The notes: generated from the sequence alone by a model not told the origin. Positions 8,567 through 17,549 are shown, counted from the stretch's first letter. The stretch is DNA of 38,375 nt from Streptomyces rugosispiralis (GCF_024505145.1 NZ_JANIAA010000060.1:1-38375); one strand, 5' to 3'. A program made the numbers and translations.

Positions 8567-9868
8567 GTGGAACGTGTCGCATATCTCGCTCAGCTGCTGC
8601 GTCGGCCGGTGGTCGGGGGCGATGGCGAGGTAGTGGGAAGGCTCGCCGATGTCATCGTGCGGCTGCGGGGGCGGGAGTATCCGCTGGTCACCGGGCTGGT
8701 CGCGCGAGTGGGCGGGCGTGAGGTCTTCCTGCCCGCCGAGCAGGTCGCCGTCCTGGACGCGGAGAAGATCGCTCTGACCAGCCCGCGGGTGGACTTGCGG
8801 CACTTCGAGCGGCGTGAGGGCGAGGTGCTGCTGCGGGCGGATGTGCTGGGTCACCGGGTCATCGATGTCGCCGACGCGGAGCTGGTGAGGGCGTATGACA
8901 TCGAGCTGGAGCAGCGGCCGGAAGGATGGGTGCTGACCTGTCTGGACACGCGGCGGCCTCCGCGCTGGTGGCGTGGCCTGGCGGGTCGTGCCGCAGGGCC
9001 GGACTGGCGGGACTGGAAGTCTTTCGAGCCGTTGATCGGTCACGCCCGCTCCGCCCGGGTGCGCGGACCGTTCGCCCGCCTGGGCCGGCTCAAGCCCGCG
9101 GACCTGGCCGATCTGCTGGAGGATGCCAGCCGCACCGAGTCGCATGAGATCCTGCAGACCGTCCACGCCGACCCCGAGCTCGAAGCCGACGTGTTCGAGG
9201 AACTGGAGCCGGATTCGCAGACCCGGCTGCTGCGTGAGCGCAGCGACTCCGAGATCGCCCAGGTGATCACCCGGATGCGCGCCGACGACGCCGCGGACGC
9301 CATCAACGATCTCCCGCAGCGCCGGCGCCAGCCCGTGCTGGACGCGCTCCCCGCCGGGCAGCGCACCAAGGTGCTGACGCTGATGGGCTTCAACCCCTCC
9401 AGCGCAGGGGGGCTGATGGCGCTTGATGTCCTGACCATGGCGGGCGGCAGCACCGTGGCGGAGGCGCTGCGGGCGGCAGGCGAGGCCCGCACTCTGCAGC
9501 CCGAGGCGCTGACCAGCGTGTACCTGGTGGGGGAGGAGCAGCGGCTGCTCGGTGTGGTCACTCTGGTGGAGTTGCTGCAGGCCGATCCGGCCGCGCGGCT
9601 GGAGGATGTGGCGGACCGTGATCCGGTCCGGGCCGGGCCGGATACGGACGTCGAGGACGTCGCCCTGCTCATGACCGACTACAACCTGCTCACCGTTGCG
9701 GTGGCCGACGGCGAGGGCCGCATTCTGGGCGTCATCACGGTCGACGATGTCCTGGACATGGTCATCCCGCAGGACTGGCGCCGGCGCGAGCCCGCACCGC
9801 ACCCGGCTCACCGCGTGGAGCGGCCCGGCCCGGGAGATGCCCCGCACGAGGTGCCGCCCGGATCATGA
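8567..9868 (+). CDS. PRC-barrel / MgtE-N / CBS-pair protein, putative Mg2+-sensing subunit
   Basis: A 433-residue soluble protein from GTG 8567. Order of parts: PRC-barrel-like domain (~1-75; GGDGEVVGRLADVIVRL) with a second similar stretch to ~125; MgtE N-terminal superhelical domain (~165-270; LKPADLADLLEDA, FEELEPDSQTRLL, MRADDAADAINDLP); a CBS pair (~285-400; DVLTMAGGSTVAEALRAA, then ILGVITVDDVLDMVIP). In true MgtE channels the N and CBS domains gate a C-terminal five-helix pore. Here there is no membrane domain, and the gene overlaps an Nramp-like transporter gene by 4 nt (ATGA). I infer a separate Mg2+ or nucleotide sensor for that transporter. GAGG is only 2 nt from the start, so the transcript may be leaderless. 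Confidence 0.88.
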   Translation: MERVAYLAQLLRRPVVGGDGEVVGRLADVIVRLRGREYPLVTGLVARVGGREVFLPAEQVAVLDAEKIALTSPRVDLRHFERREGEVLLRADVLGHRVIDVADAELVRAYDIELEQRPEGWVLTCLDTRRPPRWWRGLAGRAAGPDWRDWKSFEPLIGHARSARVRGPFARLGRLKPADLADLLEDASRTESHEILQTVHADPELEADVFEELEPDSQTRLLRERSDSEIAQVITRMRADDAADAINDLPQRRRQPVLDALPAGQRTKVLTLMGFNPSSAGGLMALDVLTMAGGSTVAEALRAAGEARTLQPEALTSVYLVGEEQRLLGVVTLVELLQADPAARLEDVADRDPVRAGPDTDVEDVALLMTDYNLLTVAVADGEGRILGVITVDDVLDMVIPQDWRRREPAPHPAHRVERPGPGDAPHEVPPGS

Positions 9869-11793
9869 GCGAAGACGACCGGTCCGCCGGCGGAGCGGAC
9901 CGCCCCGAGCCCCCAGAGCGCCACGAGCGTCCCGCGCAGCCTGCCCGGCCGGAGCCCCCCACCCGGCCTGGACCGGAGCATGGCCGGCCTCCGGACCGCC
10001 CCCAGGCCCCGGCCGGGCCGGCACGGCGACGCCCGGCGGAGCACAAGCGGCCCGCGGAACCGCCCGAGCGCGGGCAGCCTCCCAAGCCGCCGGAGGACAA
10101 GCGCTCATCGGGACCGCCGGAGCGTCGCGGCGAGCCTCTCGCGAAGAAGACCGGCGGCCGCCCCGTGCCGCCGCCGTCGCGCCCCGCACGGACCGGCGCC
10201 GTACTCGATGAGGCCCACCTCGGCGAGATCCGGGGCGCTTTCGGCCGCGTCCCCCGTGAACGTGCCGAGGAGCGTCCTGGCTTCAAGGGCCGTCTGCTGA
10301 CCCTGCTGGCCGTCATCGGCCCCGGCATCATCGTGATGGTCGGTGACAACGACGCGGGCGGCATCGCCACCTACGCGCAGGCGGGCCAGACTTACGGCTA
10401 CTCGCTGCTGTGGGTGCTGCTCCTGCTCATCCCCGTCCTGATCGTCAACCAGGAGATGGTCGTACGGCTGGGCGCCGTCACCGGCGTCGGCCACGCGCGC
10501 CTGATCACCGAGCGGTTCGGCCGCTTCTGGGGGTGGTTCAGCGTCGGCGACCTGTTCCTGCTCAACTTCCTGACCATCGTCACCGAGTTCATCGGCATCA
10601 CCCTGGCCTGCGAATACCTCGGCCTCTCGCGCTACGTCATCGTCCCCGTCGCCGCCGTCGCCCTGATCGCGGTGGCCGCCAGCGGTTCCTTCCGCCGCTG
10701 GGAGCGCGCCATGTTCGCCTTCATCGGCGCCAGCCTGCTGCTGATCCCGCTGACCTTCCTCTCCCAGCCGCGGTGGGGCCGCGCCGCCCACGACTTCGTC
10801 GTGCCCGGCGTCCAGGGCGGCGTCACCGGTGAGGCGGTCCTGCTGATCATCGCGATCGTCGGCACCACCGTCGCCCCGTGGCAGCTGTTCTTCCAGCAGT
10901 CCAACGTGATCGACAAGCGCATCACCCCCCGCTTCATCGGCTACGAGCGCACCGACACCGTGATCGGCTCCCTCGTGGTCGTCGCGGGCGCCGCCGCGCT
11001 GGTCATGATCGCCGACTTCGCGACCCGCGGCACCGCCGCGCACGGCCGCTTCACCGACGCCGCCGGAGTCGCCGACGCCCTCGGCCGCCACGCCCCTGTG
11101 CTCGGTGTGATGTTCGCGATCGTCCTGCTGGACGCCAGCGTCATCGGAGCGGCGGCCGTCACCCTGGCCACCAGCTACGCCTTCGGCGATGTGTTCAACC
11201 TGCGCCACTCCCTGCACCGCCGCTTCGGCGAGGCCAAGCAGTTCTACGCCTCCTACAGCCTGCTGGTCCTGATCGCCGCCGCCGTCGTTCTGATCCCGGG
11301 CGCTCCACTGGGCCTGATCACCGAGACCGTCCAGGCGCTGGCCGGACTGCTGCTGCCTTCCGCGAGCGTGTTCCTGCTCCTGCTGTGCAACGACATCGAG
11401 GTAATCGGCCCCTGGGTCAACCCCCGCTGGCTGAACGTGGTCGCCACCGTCATCATCGCCGTCCTGCTGATGCTCTCCGGCACGCTGATGGTCACCACGC
11501 TCTTCCCCGGAGTCAACGTCGCCCAGCTTACGATCTGGCTGGCGATCGTGCTGGTCACGGGCCTGGTCGCCGCCGCCGTCGCCCTCCGCCCGGCCCGGCG
11601 CCGTGAGTCTGTCCAGGAGGTGCCCGTGATGCCGCACGCGGAGAAACTCGCCTGGCGCATGCCGCCCCTGGCGCTGCTGCGGCCGGTGCGCTGGTCCGCA
11701 GGAACCAGACTGGGCATGATGGCCCTGCGCGGCTACCTGATCCTCAGCGCCCTGCTCCTGCTGGTCAAAGCCGTCCGACTCGGCGGTGCCTGA
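9865..11793 (+). CDS. Nramp-like divalent metal transporter with long Pro-rich N-terminus
   Basis: A 642-residue protein. The first ~145 residues are hydrophilic and rich in Pro, Glu and Arg and are likely disordered. Then comes an Nramp-type membrane domain of about 11 helices. The TM1 metal-site motif reads GDNDAGG (Asp161-Gly166) instead of the canonical DPGN. In TM6 the usual MPH is APW (Ala337-Pro338-Trp339), so the Met that gives Mn/Fe selectivity is absent. Nramp relatives lacking this Met have been linked to Mg2+ or Al3+ transport. Coupled to the MgtE-N/CBS gene just upstream. A magnesium substrate is inferred, not shown. Confidence 0.88.
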   Translation: MSEDDRSAGGADRPEPPERHERPAQPARPEPPTRPGPEHGRPPDRPQAPAGPARRRPAEHKRPAEPPERGQPPKPPEDKRSSGPPERRGEPLAKKTGGRPVPPPSRPARTGAVLDEAHLGEIRGAFGRVPRERAEERPGFKGRLLTLLAVIGPGIIVMVGDNDAGGIATYAQAGQTYGYSLLWVLLLLIPVLIVNQEMVVRLGAVTGVGHARLITERFGRFWGWFSVGDLFLLNFLTIVTEFIGITLACEYLGLSRYVIVPVAAVALIAVAASGSFRRWERAMFAFIGASLLLIPLTFLSQPRWGRAAHDFVVPGVQGGVTGEAVLLIIAIVGTTVAPWQLFFQQSNVIDKRITPRFIGYERTDTVIGSLVVVAGAAALVMIADFATRGTAAHGRFTDAAGVADALGRHAPVLGVMFAIVLLDASVIGAAAVTLATSYAFGDVFNLRHSLHRRFGEAKQFYASYSLLVLIAAAVVLIPGAPLGLITETVQALAGLLLPSASVFLLLLCNDIEVIGPWVNPRWLNVVATVIIAVLLMLSGTLMVTTLFPGVNVAQLTIWLAIVLVTGLVAAAVALRPARRRESVQEVPVMPHAEKLAWRMPPLALLRPVRWSAGTRLGMMALRGYLILSALLLLVKAVRLGGA

Positions 11794-11901
11794 CCGGGAC
11801 CCTTGCGGCGGGGCAGGACGTGGTGCGGCTGCTTCCCGCCCAGGGCTTGCGGCGTGTGGGGGATGGCGTGCGAGAGGGCGCACACACGTGGCCCGAGCGG
11901 G

Positions 11902-12348
11902 TCAGTGGCGGTGCCGGGCGGCCTCGACCAGGAGATGGGTGACGTCTTCTGGCAAGTCCAGGTGGTGAGCGATCCAGACAGCGTCGTAGCCCTGGGTGGC
12001 GAAGACCCACGCGGTGTACACGCATTCCGGGGACGGCGAGTCCTGGCCCGGCAGCCGGGCCAGGACGGCCTCCTTGGGGAAGCCCTCCAGCGTGCGGGCG
12101 GTGAACCACGACTCGTCCACCGTCTCCACCAGGCGGCCCCTGGCGTGCCGGGCTGCCCTGCGGCGGGCGTGGCGCACGGCAGCGGTCATGACGAACACGG
12201 CGGCGACCGCCCCTACCAGGGCACCGGCGACGACCGGAGTGTCCGCCCGCGGGGCGGTGGCCAGCACCACCATCGCCACCACGGTGAGCGTCAGCACGCC
12301 CAGGACGACGGCTCCCTGGCCGGTCTGCGGGTGCGGCAAGGTCCTCAT
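11902..12348 (-). CDS. Small membrane-anchored protein of unknown function
   Basis: A 148-residue protein from ATG 12348 (a GTG lies directly upstream at 12351) with a GGGAG ribosome binding site. Two close hydrophobic helices (AVVLGVLTLTVVAMVVLA and PVVAGALVGAVAAVFVM) are followed by a basic stretch and a ~75-residue soluble tail with FTARTLEGFPKEAVLA, VYTAWVFATQGYDAVWIAHH and DVTHLLVEAA. I do not know the family. It is convergent with the Nramp-like gene, 108 bp away, so it is not in that operon. Confidence 0.72.
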   Translation of the reverse strand: MRTLPHPQTGQGAVVLGVLTLTVVAMVVLATAPRADTPVVAGALVGAVAAVFVMTAAVRHARRRAARHARGRLVETVDESWFTARTLEGFPKEAVLARLPGQDSPSPECVYTAWVFATQGYDAVWIAHHLDLPEDVTHLLVEAARHRH

Positions 12349-12351
12349 CAC

Positions 12352-12758
12352 CGTCTCTCCCTTCCCCTCCCGGTTCCATACTGGCCAGTGCACGGGGCCG
12401 GTGTCCTTGGGCCGGTCGTCCCCCACATCCGCCAGGAACTCATCGTTCACCTCCCCGCCGGCACCGCCCGCCGGTGCACCGCTCACGGCACCCGCTCCCT
12501 GACAACCGGATCGTGGCTGCTGATGCCGACAGGCCGGCGTGGGTCCGTCTCCGCCGCGTGGCTCAGCACCCCGCACCCCGCACCCCGCACCCGGCCCCGA
12601 TTCGTCGACCCCGGCGAGCTGTCCGAGGCACTACGGCACGTCGACCGGACGGGCGCCGCCTGACCGGATCCGCCCTCGGCCTCATCGCCGCAGCCTGAAC
12701 CAGCGCGGGGCCGTTCGGCCGGGCGGCCCCGCGGAGCACTGTCCGGGAGGGCACCGTC
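12352..12758. other. Region without a recognised gene; 7-bp tandem repeat
   Basis: No family is recognisable. CACCCCG is repeated three times plus a partial unit at 12567-12594. A short plus-frame stretch RFVDPGELSEALRHVDRTG, ending at 12663, could be a gene tail but has no visible beginning. Confidence 0.35.
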
Positions 12759-13110
12759 ATGCGTCACTGCCGTGACTCCTCGGACACCACCAACGCCGAG
12801 TGGGCCCTGATCGAGCTGCTGCTGCCGGCCCCGGTGTGCGACACCCGCACCGGCGGCCGCCCGGAGAGACACCCCCCGGTGCGAGATCGTCGGCGCCATG
12901 CGCTACGTCGTTACGGGTTGCAGGTGGCGGGCTTACCTGCGGATTTTCCGCATTGAAGGACGGTTTGGGGGTTCATGGCCCGCTGGGCGGCGGCCGGTGT
13001 GGTCGCACAGATCCGTGACCAGCTCTGCGGCCGGATCCGCCGCGAGACGGGAAAAGGGCCCAGGGCAGTGGCCAAACGTGATCGACTCCCAGAGGGTGAA
13101 ATACGAACGG
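12759..13110 (+). pseudogene. IS5-family transposase, N-terminal remnant, frameshifted
   Basis: ATG 12759 opens MRHCRDSSDTTNAEWALIEL, then LLPAP and TGGRPERHP, the classic start of actinobacterial IS5-family transposases. After a frame change near 12880 it reads IVGAMRYVVTGCRWRAYL, then in a third frame MARWAAAGVVAQIRDQL and NVIDSQRVK, the first catalytic Asp region. The rest of the transposase is missing. From about 13110 to 13359 I recognise nothing, although a minus frame there (RSFFPRIRRQVISVIAAQVM) has good codon bias. Confidence 0.75.
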
Positions 13111-13359
13111 CTCGTCCAGCATTCCATGGACGCTCATCACCTGGGCGGCGATCACGCTGATGACCTGCCGCCTGATCCGCGGGAAGAAGGACCGCAGACC
13201 CCTCACCCGGTCCCTGGCCGCACGAGCCGCATGACCTTGATGCCCCCATGCGAGTGATGTCGGGAATGGGCCCGACTGGCCGGGGCAGACACGTCGCGTG
13301 GTAGCCCGACAGCAATTCTCCCCGCGGCGCCGCCGGGTGGCCCCGCTCCGAGACCGAAG

Positions 13360-13713
13360 GTGCTCATGCCGCGCTCCAGGCGACTCCTCGCCCGCGCGGG
13401 CATGCCGTCCGCAAGCTCCCCGGCATACCGCGGCGTCCGCGCCGCAGTCCTGGATCTCCTCCACATGACGCCCGAGCAGGACCGACGGCTCAGCGGCCGG
13501 GCATGTGCCCGATGCGGCGCCACCGACGGCCTGGACGAGGGCGGATACGCCTGCACCGCCGGCGGCCCCGACGGACGGGGCCGCCCGGGATGGCCCGTGA
13601 AGGTCTGCCACGACTGCCCGGCGGATCCTGTCTCTCCCGACATCCTGGACACTCCAGCATCCACACGACGCAGGCAATCCAGGGCCGCCCGCCTGGCCTT
13701 GTTCACGAGAACG
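13360..13713 (+). pseudogene. Small zinc-ribbon-like protein, 3' end displaced by IS1182
   Basis: The plus frame from about 13360 reads YRGVRAAVLDLLHMTPEQ, then GRACARCGATDGLDEGG and VKVCHDC. The two CxxC pairs suggest zinc binding. Similar short proteins occur on Streptomyces plasmids and integrative elements; I cannot assign a role. The frame runs into the IS1182 inverted repeat at 13713, so the original C-terminus was probably replaced by that insertion. The exact start is uncertain because an ATG at 13366 is equally possible. Confidence 0.45.
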
Positions 13714-13751
13714 GGTTCTGGCTCAGCTTCTGGATGCTGTTGGTGATCTTC
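13713..13751 (+). repeat. IS1182 inverted repeat, left
   Basis: Begins GGGTTCTGGCTCAGCTTCTG. It matches the reverse complement of 15613-15651 with only a few changes. Confidence 0.85.
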
Positions 13752-15509
13752 AGGTCGTGAGTCTTTGGCAGATTCGCTGGAAGTGGCTCGTCGGTCGAGG
13801 CTCGCGGGGTGGGGCTGTGCCGGGTGGGAAGCACTCGCTGAGGCGGATGATGTTGGCTCCGGCGGCCGTCAGCACGTGCTGGACATGAGCCGTGGCCAAG
13901 TCTCGGCAGCGGCAGTGGCGGAGTCCATGAGCGTGGACGGTCTGGGAGACAGTGGTCTCGCAGCCCGCGCGGATGGCAAAGCGCCGACGCCGCTGATCGG
14001 TTTTCTGTTTCGTCCGGACCTTCGTCTGGATCTTCTGCTGGGGCTCTGGCAGAAGGAGGATGTGGCGTCCTTTGCGGTCGACGTTGCCGGTGCATGTATG
14101 CCTGTCCTCGCACTCTCTGCGGGCTTTGCGGGGGGAGAGAACCGGCAGCCGGGGGTGTCCATCGCCGAGGGTGGATTTCCACGGCGGGCTGGTCACACCG
14201 CGCGGACAGGTCAGGGTGCGGGCCTGCCAGTCGATGCGGAAGTCCTCTTTGGCAAAACCGGGCCGTTGACAGGCACGGGGATCGTCGCGGACCGGATCGA
14301 GCAGTCCGATGTCCCACCGTTGTCCGGTGCGGTGGATGCTGTCCGGAGTGATGTAGCCGCCGTCGAGGACGTGCTCTGCCGGCTGGAAGCCCTGCTCGGT
14401 CAGGCCCTGGTGGATGCGGTCGAGAGCATCGATGTCCTGTTCCGGTGCCGGCCGGGTTACGACCTGCACGGTCACGTTCGGGCCGGGGCGGTCACAGGTT
14501 TCACTCTGGTGGCCGCGGTAGCCGATCCAGTCGCGCTGTCCGGCTGCTGTGACCTTCTGGCTGTAACGGGCCTCGGGATCATGCGGGGTCACGATCTCCA
14601 CACTGGACCATGGCACCCGTGCCGAGGCGGGATCAGGCCGGCCCTCTGCCTTGGTCTTGCCGGTGTTCCTCTGCCCGGTTGCCCGTCGGCCGGCCCGGTC
14701 GCGCGTGGACTTCGGTCCGCGCCGGCGCAGTTGGCCATCGCCGTCGTACCAGTACCGCTGAACCCAGGCCTGCCGCAATACCTGCACGGCGGGCAGCTCC
14801 CGCAGTCCGGGCGGCGCGTCATCCTGGTAGACGGCCCGCAGAATGTGCATGCCGTCCTCGCCGACCTTCAGAACGTAGGCGATCAGCGCGTCCCCGGCCG
14901 CGAGGCAGCCGGTCATAACGCACCGGCCGGCCATGGCGGTCTGCCCAGTCCCGGGTGACGAGCCGGGCCAGCCATTCCTCACCGTGCTCCGAGAGTTCCT
15001 CCAGCGCGGTCCGTAAGGTCTCGGCGACCAGTTCTCCCCGGTTCAGGCGGCGGACCGCGGCGAGCACATGGGTGGGGTCCGTCCGCACCCGGCCGCGGCG
15101 TTTGACCAGCCCAGCCGCCACAAGATGGCCGGCCGTAACGGCCAGCAGCCGGTCGGCCCGGTCGCCCTGGGCCATCCGGTCCCTGAACTCGCTGAGTACT
15201 GAGAAGCCGAACCCCGGATCGTCCGGCTCCAAGGCCCAGACGGTACTTGCTGTCGAGACGGCACCGCACGGCCTCGGCGGCCTGCCGGCCGGTCAGGTTC
15301 TCGGCGTACTGCAGCACGGACACCAACGCGAGCCGGGCCGGTGACCGCCTCTTTCTCCCATCAGCCGGATACCAGTCCGCGAAGTCCTCATCGACGAACA
15401 GTTCATCCAGCCGGTCCCGCGCCCACATCGCGGCCGTGCCTGGCGGATCGCTCGCCCGAGCCATCCGCACCGTCAACGGCGGAACCACCCGCCCCGCACC
15501 CGAGCCCAT
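13750..15509 (-). pseudogene. IS1182-family transposase with two frameshifts
   Basis: Read leftwards, the N-terminal part (DRLDELFVDEDFADWYPADG, LVSVLQYAENLTGRQAAEAV, DSKYRLGL) changes frame near 15231, where one extra base splits GL-EPDDPGFGFSVLSEF. A second shift near 14940 leads into the catalytic half (GCLAAGDALIAYVLKVGEDG, EHVLDGGYITPDSI) and the Cys-rich tail up to QRICQRLTT. With both shifts repaired it is a typical IS1182 transposase of about 580 residues. The start is taken at ATG 15509; ATG 15464 is an alternative. Confidence 0.85.
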
Positions 15510-15612
15510 CGCCGTCGCGGCCTTCCGGCCGCTCGATCCGCCTCGCTCAGACAAGAGCGGCAGACCCAGACCAAGCGAGAACGGAAGACCGCACAGTTTC
15601 ACCCCAACGAGC

Positions 15613-15651
15613 GAAGATCACCAGCAGTATCCAGAAGCTGAGCCGGAACCC
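15613..15651 (-). repeat. IS1182 inverted repeat, right
   Basis: Partner of 13713-13751. Its reverse complement begins GGGTTCCGGCTCAGCTTCTG. Confidence 0.85.
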
Positions 15652-15800
15652 GGGAGCGGACAGCGGATGTTCACCACCTTGGGTTCTGGATCGATTCCTG
15701 TGGGGCGCTCACTCTGTGTGACTATTGATCTCGGTATTGGCTCTGCGGAGGTTGCCCGAAAACAGCCGGCTGCGACCAGGACTTGGCTGCCGGTGCCGGG

Positions 15801-15953
15801 TCGTGAACGAGGTCATGCTGTGCCGGGAGGAGTTGCTGTTCCTGGCGACTCCAGAGGTGGCGGTGGTGTCGGCGGAAGAAGACGGCGAGGTGATCCGTAT
15901 AGGGATCAGGTGTCGGGCGGCCGGCGCCCGGTGTCCCGGCTGCGGTGCCTGGC
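15801..15953 (+). pseudogene. ISL3-family transposase, N-terminal scrap (plus strand)
   Basis: From GTG 15801 the frame reads MLCREELLFLATPEVAVVSA and RCRAAGARCPGCGAWP, the start and first CxxC of the N-terminal zinc finger of ISL3 transposases. It then breaks off at a junction with the oppositely oriented ISL3 remnant. Upstream, ATTGGCTCTGCGGAGGTTGC (from 15736) resembles another ISL3-type end at 26659. Confidence 0.65.
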
Positions 15954-15954
15954 C

Positions 15955-16464
15955 GCGCCGGCAGATGACCTCGACTCCGGAATGGTCCTTCAACCAGTTC
16001 GCCACCCGTCTCCACGGATCGGCCGGGCGGTGGATCGACGGGGCGACGGCCGGCTCGTCTTGACCTTCAGTACTCTGGCCGGTCGCGAGCCGGCCCGGCC
16101 CGCCGGCATCACGGCTGGATACTGAAGCACCTTGTTCAGCCCGGAGCTTCGCCGACGGTGGACGAAACGTCAGCCCTTCGATCTGCTCGGTGAATGTGGT
16201 CCGTGGGCGGGCGCGTTCGCCGCACCGGAACCGCCTCACGTGTAGCCCGATCACCACGGGACGGCCTGCGACCGCACTATCGGCCGGCCGGTGCAGGTGC
16301 CGGCTGTGAACCTGCTGCGGCACAACACCACAGTCAGGGCAGCCGGCCCGCACGGACGCGGACCGAGCCCGTATGAGTACGAACTCGTCCTCGACCGCTG
16401 TGTTTTCGATCAGAGTGCCGTCGATCCGGTGGAACCACGGGTCCCGGAGGAGTACATCACCCAC
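15955..16464 (-). pseudogene. ISL3-family transposase, N-terminal and middle remnant (minus strand)
   Basis: The minus frame gives AVEDEFVLIRARSASVRAGC, PDCGVVPQQVHSRHLHRPAD and VVIGLHVRRFRCGERARPRT, the ISL3 zinc-finger domain, ending IEGLTFR. Degraded sequence follows, then VANWLKDHSGVEVICRR from the catalytic domain. The DDE core between and after these parts is deleted. It meets the plus-strand ISL3 scrap at about 15954. Confidence 0.75.
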
Positions 16465-16765
16465 GGCCGTTCCTGATCGCGGTTTTGGTGACCCTCCGTT
16501 CGGGGGCAGGCGGCCGTACTTCAGTGCGTCCCCGGCCCCGATGACCGGGGTGTAGCGACGTTGCGGCTGGGCGCGACCAGCAGTGCGGCGATCGTCACGT
16601 GCAGGTTCTTCAGCCTCGCCTCGCCGCCGGTGACCGAGGTGAACGCGGTGTCGGCACCGGTCCAGGAGAACGACTCCGGCAGGGCCTCCGGCAGGGCGAG
16701 GCGGGGGAGCAGGGCTGTGTCACGTGACGGCAGGGGGATCTCACGCCATGTCTTGGGGCAACCGG
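16465..16765 (-). pseudogene. Tn3-family transposase fragment fused to the hsp18-regulator remnant
   Basis: From about 16765 leftwards the frame reads LPRLALPEALPESFSWTGAD, TAFTSVTGGEARLKNLHVTI and AALLVA, and after a frame change NVATPVIGAGDALKYGRL. This is the conserved block of Tn3-type transposases just before the catalytic Glu region. The first stretch is in frame with the preceding regulator pseudogene, so a deletion or insertion has joined the two. The large remainder of a ~1000-residue Tn3 transposase is absent. Confidence 0.72.
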
Positions 16766-17421
16766 TGAGTTCAGGGGGGGGTGTGAGGGGGTCGAGCCGG
16801 GCGGCGAGGTCGGGGTGGGCGGCGGCCAGGTGGGGGCGGGCGGCGGTCAGGGGGGCGATGAGGTCGGCGGGGTCGTCGTGGGCGAGGGCCGCGTGGAGCT
16901 CGCCGAGCGGGCGGCGGGCGGCTGGGGGAGGCCGGTGAGGGTGGTGATCTGGCCGGCGAGGCGGCGCAGGTCGGCGGCGTTGGTGCGGGCCCGGGTGGCG
17001 GTGGTGCGTTCGGCGGCCCGGGCCTGGCGGGCAGCCGTTACGTGTTGCTCGCCTGTGGTCCCGGCCGGGCCGGGGCGGCCGCGCAGGTAGCGGCGTTCGG
17101 CGGCCTGGCGGCTGGCGACGCCGAGGGGACGGGCGAGGTCGGCCCGGCTGGCTCCCGCGTCCCGGGCCGTTTCGATCAGGCCGGTCTCCCACCCGGCGAG
17201 CTGCTCGCGCACCTGCCGCAGCAGCATCAGGGCCGCAGCAGCATCAGGGGGGCCGGCGCCTGCTCCGGCCCGGGGCCGGGACCTTCGGGCGCGTCCGGGG
17301 ACTCTCGCCGGGCGTCGCGCAGGGCGTCGTCCATGGCGTTGAGGGCCGCCGCGGCGGCGAGGAACGACGCCGGGCCATGGGCGTTCGTGCTGCTCGTGGA
17401 CGGCTGGTCGGCTGCGGTCAC
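16766..17421 (-). pseudogene. Hsp18-locus transcriptional regulator, broken
   Basis: Divergent from hsp18. From GTG 17421 (GGAGG 7 nt upstream; GTG 17427 is also possible) it reads GPASFLAAAAALNAMDDALR, later VREQLAGWETGLIETARDAG, ADLARPLGVASRQAAERRYL (HTH) and NAADLRRLAGQITTL. A 17-bp tandem duplication at 17216-17249 shifts the frame after LMLLR; removing one copy restores LMLLRQVREQ. A second shift lies in a C run near 16935, followed by PLGELHAALAHDDPADLIAP. The C-terminus is replaced by Tn3 sequence. Intact relatives are annotated as HSP18 transcriptional regulators in Streptomyces. Confidence 0.78.
17216..17249. repeat. 17-bp tandem duplication inside the regulator gene
   Basis: CCGCAGCAGCATCAGGG occurs twice in perfect tandem (17216-17232 and 17233-17249). 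The extra 17 bp is not a multiple of three and creates a TGA in the regulator frame. Confidence 0.95.
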
Positions 17422-17464
17422 GGGCACCTCCCTCGGATTGTCATCATGGCGACGACATCGTGTT

Positions 17465-17483
17465 TGTCATCCATTGGATGACA
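17465..17483. promoter_or_regulatory. RheA-type heat-shock operator
   Basis: TGTCATCCATTGGATGACA is a perfect 9-bp inverted repeat around one base. It fits TGTCATC-N5-GATGACA, the site described for the RheA repressor of hsp18 in Streptomyces albus. It lies 66 nt before the hsp18 start, overlaps a TTGTCA that could serve as -35, and sits between hsp18 and the divergent regulator gene. A half site, TTGTCATC, occurs near 17438. Confidence 0.85.
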
Positions 17484-17549
17484 TGTTACAACGGTGTCAG
17501 TGCGGCGCATTGGCAGCAACTGCCTGAACCTGCTGGAGGTGTTTTCACG

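Larger units (their letters stand above)
13713..15651 (-). mobile_element. IS1182-family insertion sequence, complete ends, dead transposase
   Basis: A 1.94 kb unit closed by 39-bp imperfect inverted repeats (13713-13751 and 15613-15651) and filled by one minus-strand transposase gene. No clear target duplication flanks it. Confidence 0.85.

Noticed and set aside
10105..11883. A 592-residue minus-strand open frame opposite the Nramp-like gene
   Set aside because: The repetitive Gly/Asp/Gln-rich composition is typical of the antisense of a membrane-protein gene in GC-rich DNA.
13765..14958. A 397-residue plus-strand open frame within IS1182
   Set aside because: The minus strand encodes a recognisable IS1182 transposase, so this is its antisense.
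13705..15660. A target-site duplication around IS1182
   Set aside because: The flanking bases do not match. Either none was made or it has been lost.
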